From assembly GCA_012961745.1 (NCBI GenBank), contig DTYT01000088.1:1-6103 (forward strand): a stretch of 6,103 nucleotides of DNA. The letters are read 5' to 3'. Numbering within the stretch: the first letter of the stretch is position 1; every line of letters begins with the position of its first letter. A program made the translations under genes and the position numbers. The notes under the pieces were generated by a model. The model worked only from the letters and a program-made list of their open reading frames with translations, was not told the DNA's origin and made no database searches. This document shows positions 5,990 to 6,103 of the stretch, piece by piece. This DNA comes from Kiritimatiellia bacterium. GTDB lineage: Bacteria > Verrucomicrobiota > Kiritimatiellia > B70-G9.

Positions 5990-6103
5990 ATGATGACGGG
6001 GGGCGGAACCGTGCGATACCAGGAAGATAATTCCTTTACGATAGGCAACACCCCTTTGGTACGACTCCGTCGCGTGGTGGGCGGTGGAGCGCTGGTGTTG
6101 GGA
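5990..6103 (+). CDS. cysK: Cysteine synthase (O-acetylserine sulfhydrylase), N-terminal part only
   Basis: The first 38 codons of a gene cut off by the window edge. The product starts MMTGGGTVRYQEDNSF and continues TIGNTPLVRLRRVVGGGALV. EDNSFTIGNTPLVRL is the hallmark N-terminus of cysteine synthase A/B; E. coli CysK has EDNSLTIGHTPLVRLNR at the same distance from its start. The enzyme uses PLP to make cysteine from O-acetylserine and sulfide in the cytosol. The PLP lysine would lie just beyond the window. Two adjacent ATGs (5990 and 5993) are possible starts. GGAG at 5986-5989 sits three bases before the second, and AGGAAG lies at 5971-5976. The gene follows the Rrf2 regulator by 230 bases in the same direction, probably in one regulatory unit. 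A minus-strand open frame across this region is spurious. CysK and CysM cannot be told apart from so short a piece. Confidence 0.85.
   Translation, partial: MMTGGGTVRYQEDNSFTIGNTPLVRLRRVVGGGALVLG

Noticed and set aside
5827..6102. Minus-strand open frame running off the right edge, ending at 5827, with a proline-rich product and a plausible-looking helix
   Set aside because: The + strand over the same bases encodes the unmistakable cysteine synthase start (EDNSFTIGNTPLVRL) from 5990. The minus frame has no motif and is its antisense shadow.

Overview
The window is a stretch of GC-rich bacterial chromosome that reads almost entirely on the + strand. It carries housekeeping genes for cofactor and amino-acid metabolism. 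I see no CRISPR array, insertion sequence, phage gene, tRNA or rRNA. The lineage cannot be fixed. The GC-rich codon use and a decayed open frame that may be pseudopilin-like would fit a planctomycete/verrucomicrobial-type or related uncultivated Gram-negative lineage, but that is weak inference.

Layout. Bases 1-573 form a GC-rich leader with small hairpins and a plausible sigma70-type promoter just before the first gene. Bases 574-4718 look like a single operon of four genes: a YggS/PLPBP-type pyridoxal-phosphate homeostasis protein, pyrroline-5-carboxylate reductase (ProC), a membrane-anchored protein of unknown function with a weak AsmA-like look, and a fused PabB-PabC protein that makes 4-aminobenzoate. 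Gaps are 10 bases or less except for 48 bases after proC. Bases 4719-5315 have no intact gene. Their minus strand holds what looks like the remains of a frameshifted gene. A second unit starts with a strong -35/-10 pair and an Rrf2-family regulator (5316-5759). After a 230-base leader containing inverted repeats comes the start of a cysteine synthase gene (from 5990), which runs off the right edge.

How the genes fit together. yggS next to proC is a very common bacterial pair. The PabC half of the downstream fusion is itself a PLP enzyme, so the first operon combines PLP handling, proline synthesis and folate-precursor synthesis. The second unit pairs an Rrf2 regulator, with three cysteines spaced for an Fe-S cluster, with cysteine synthase. 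This suggests local control of cysteine supply.

No convincing new biological system is visible. The points most worth checking are the Rrf2-cysK unit and its leader, the eroded minus-strand frame, and the unassigned membrane protein between proC and pabBC.
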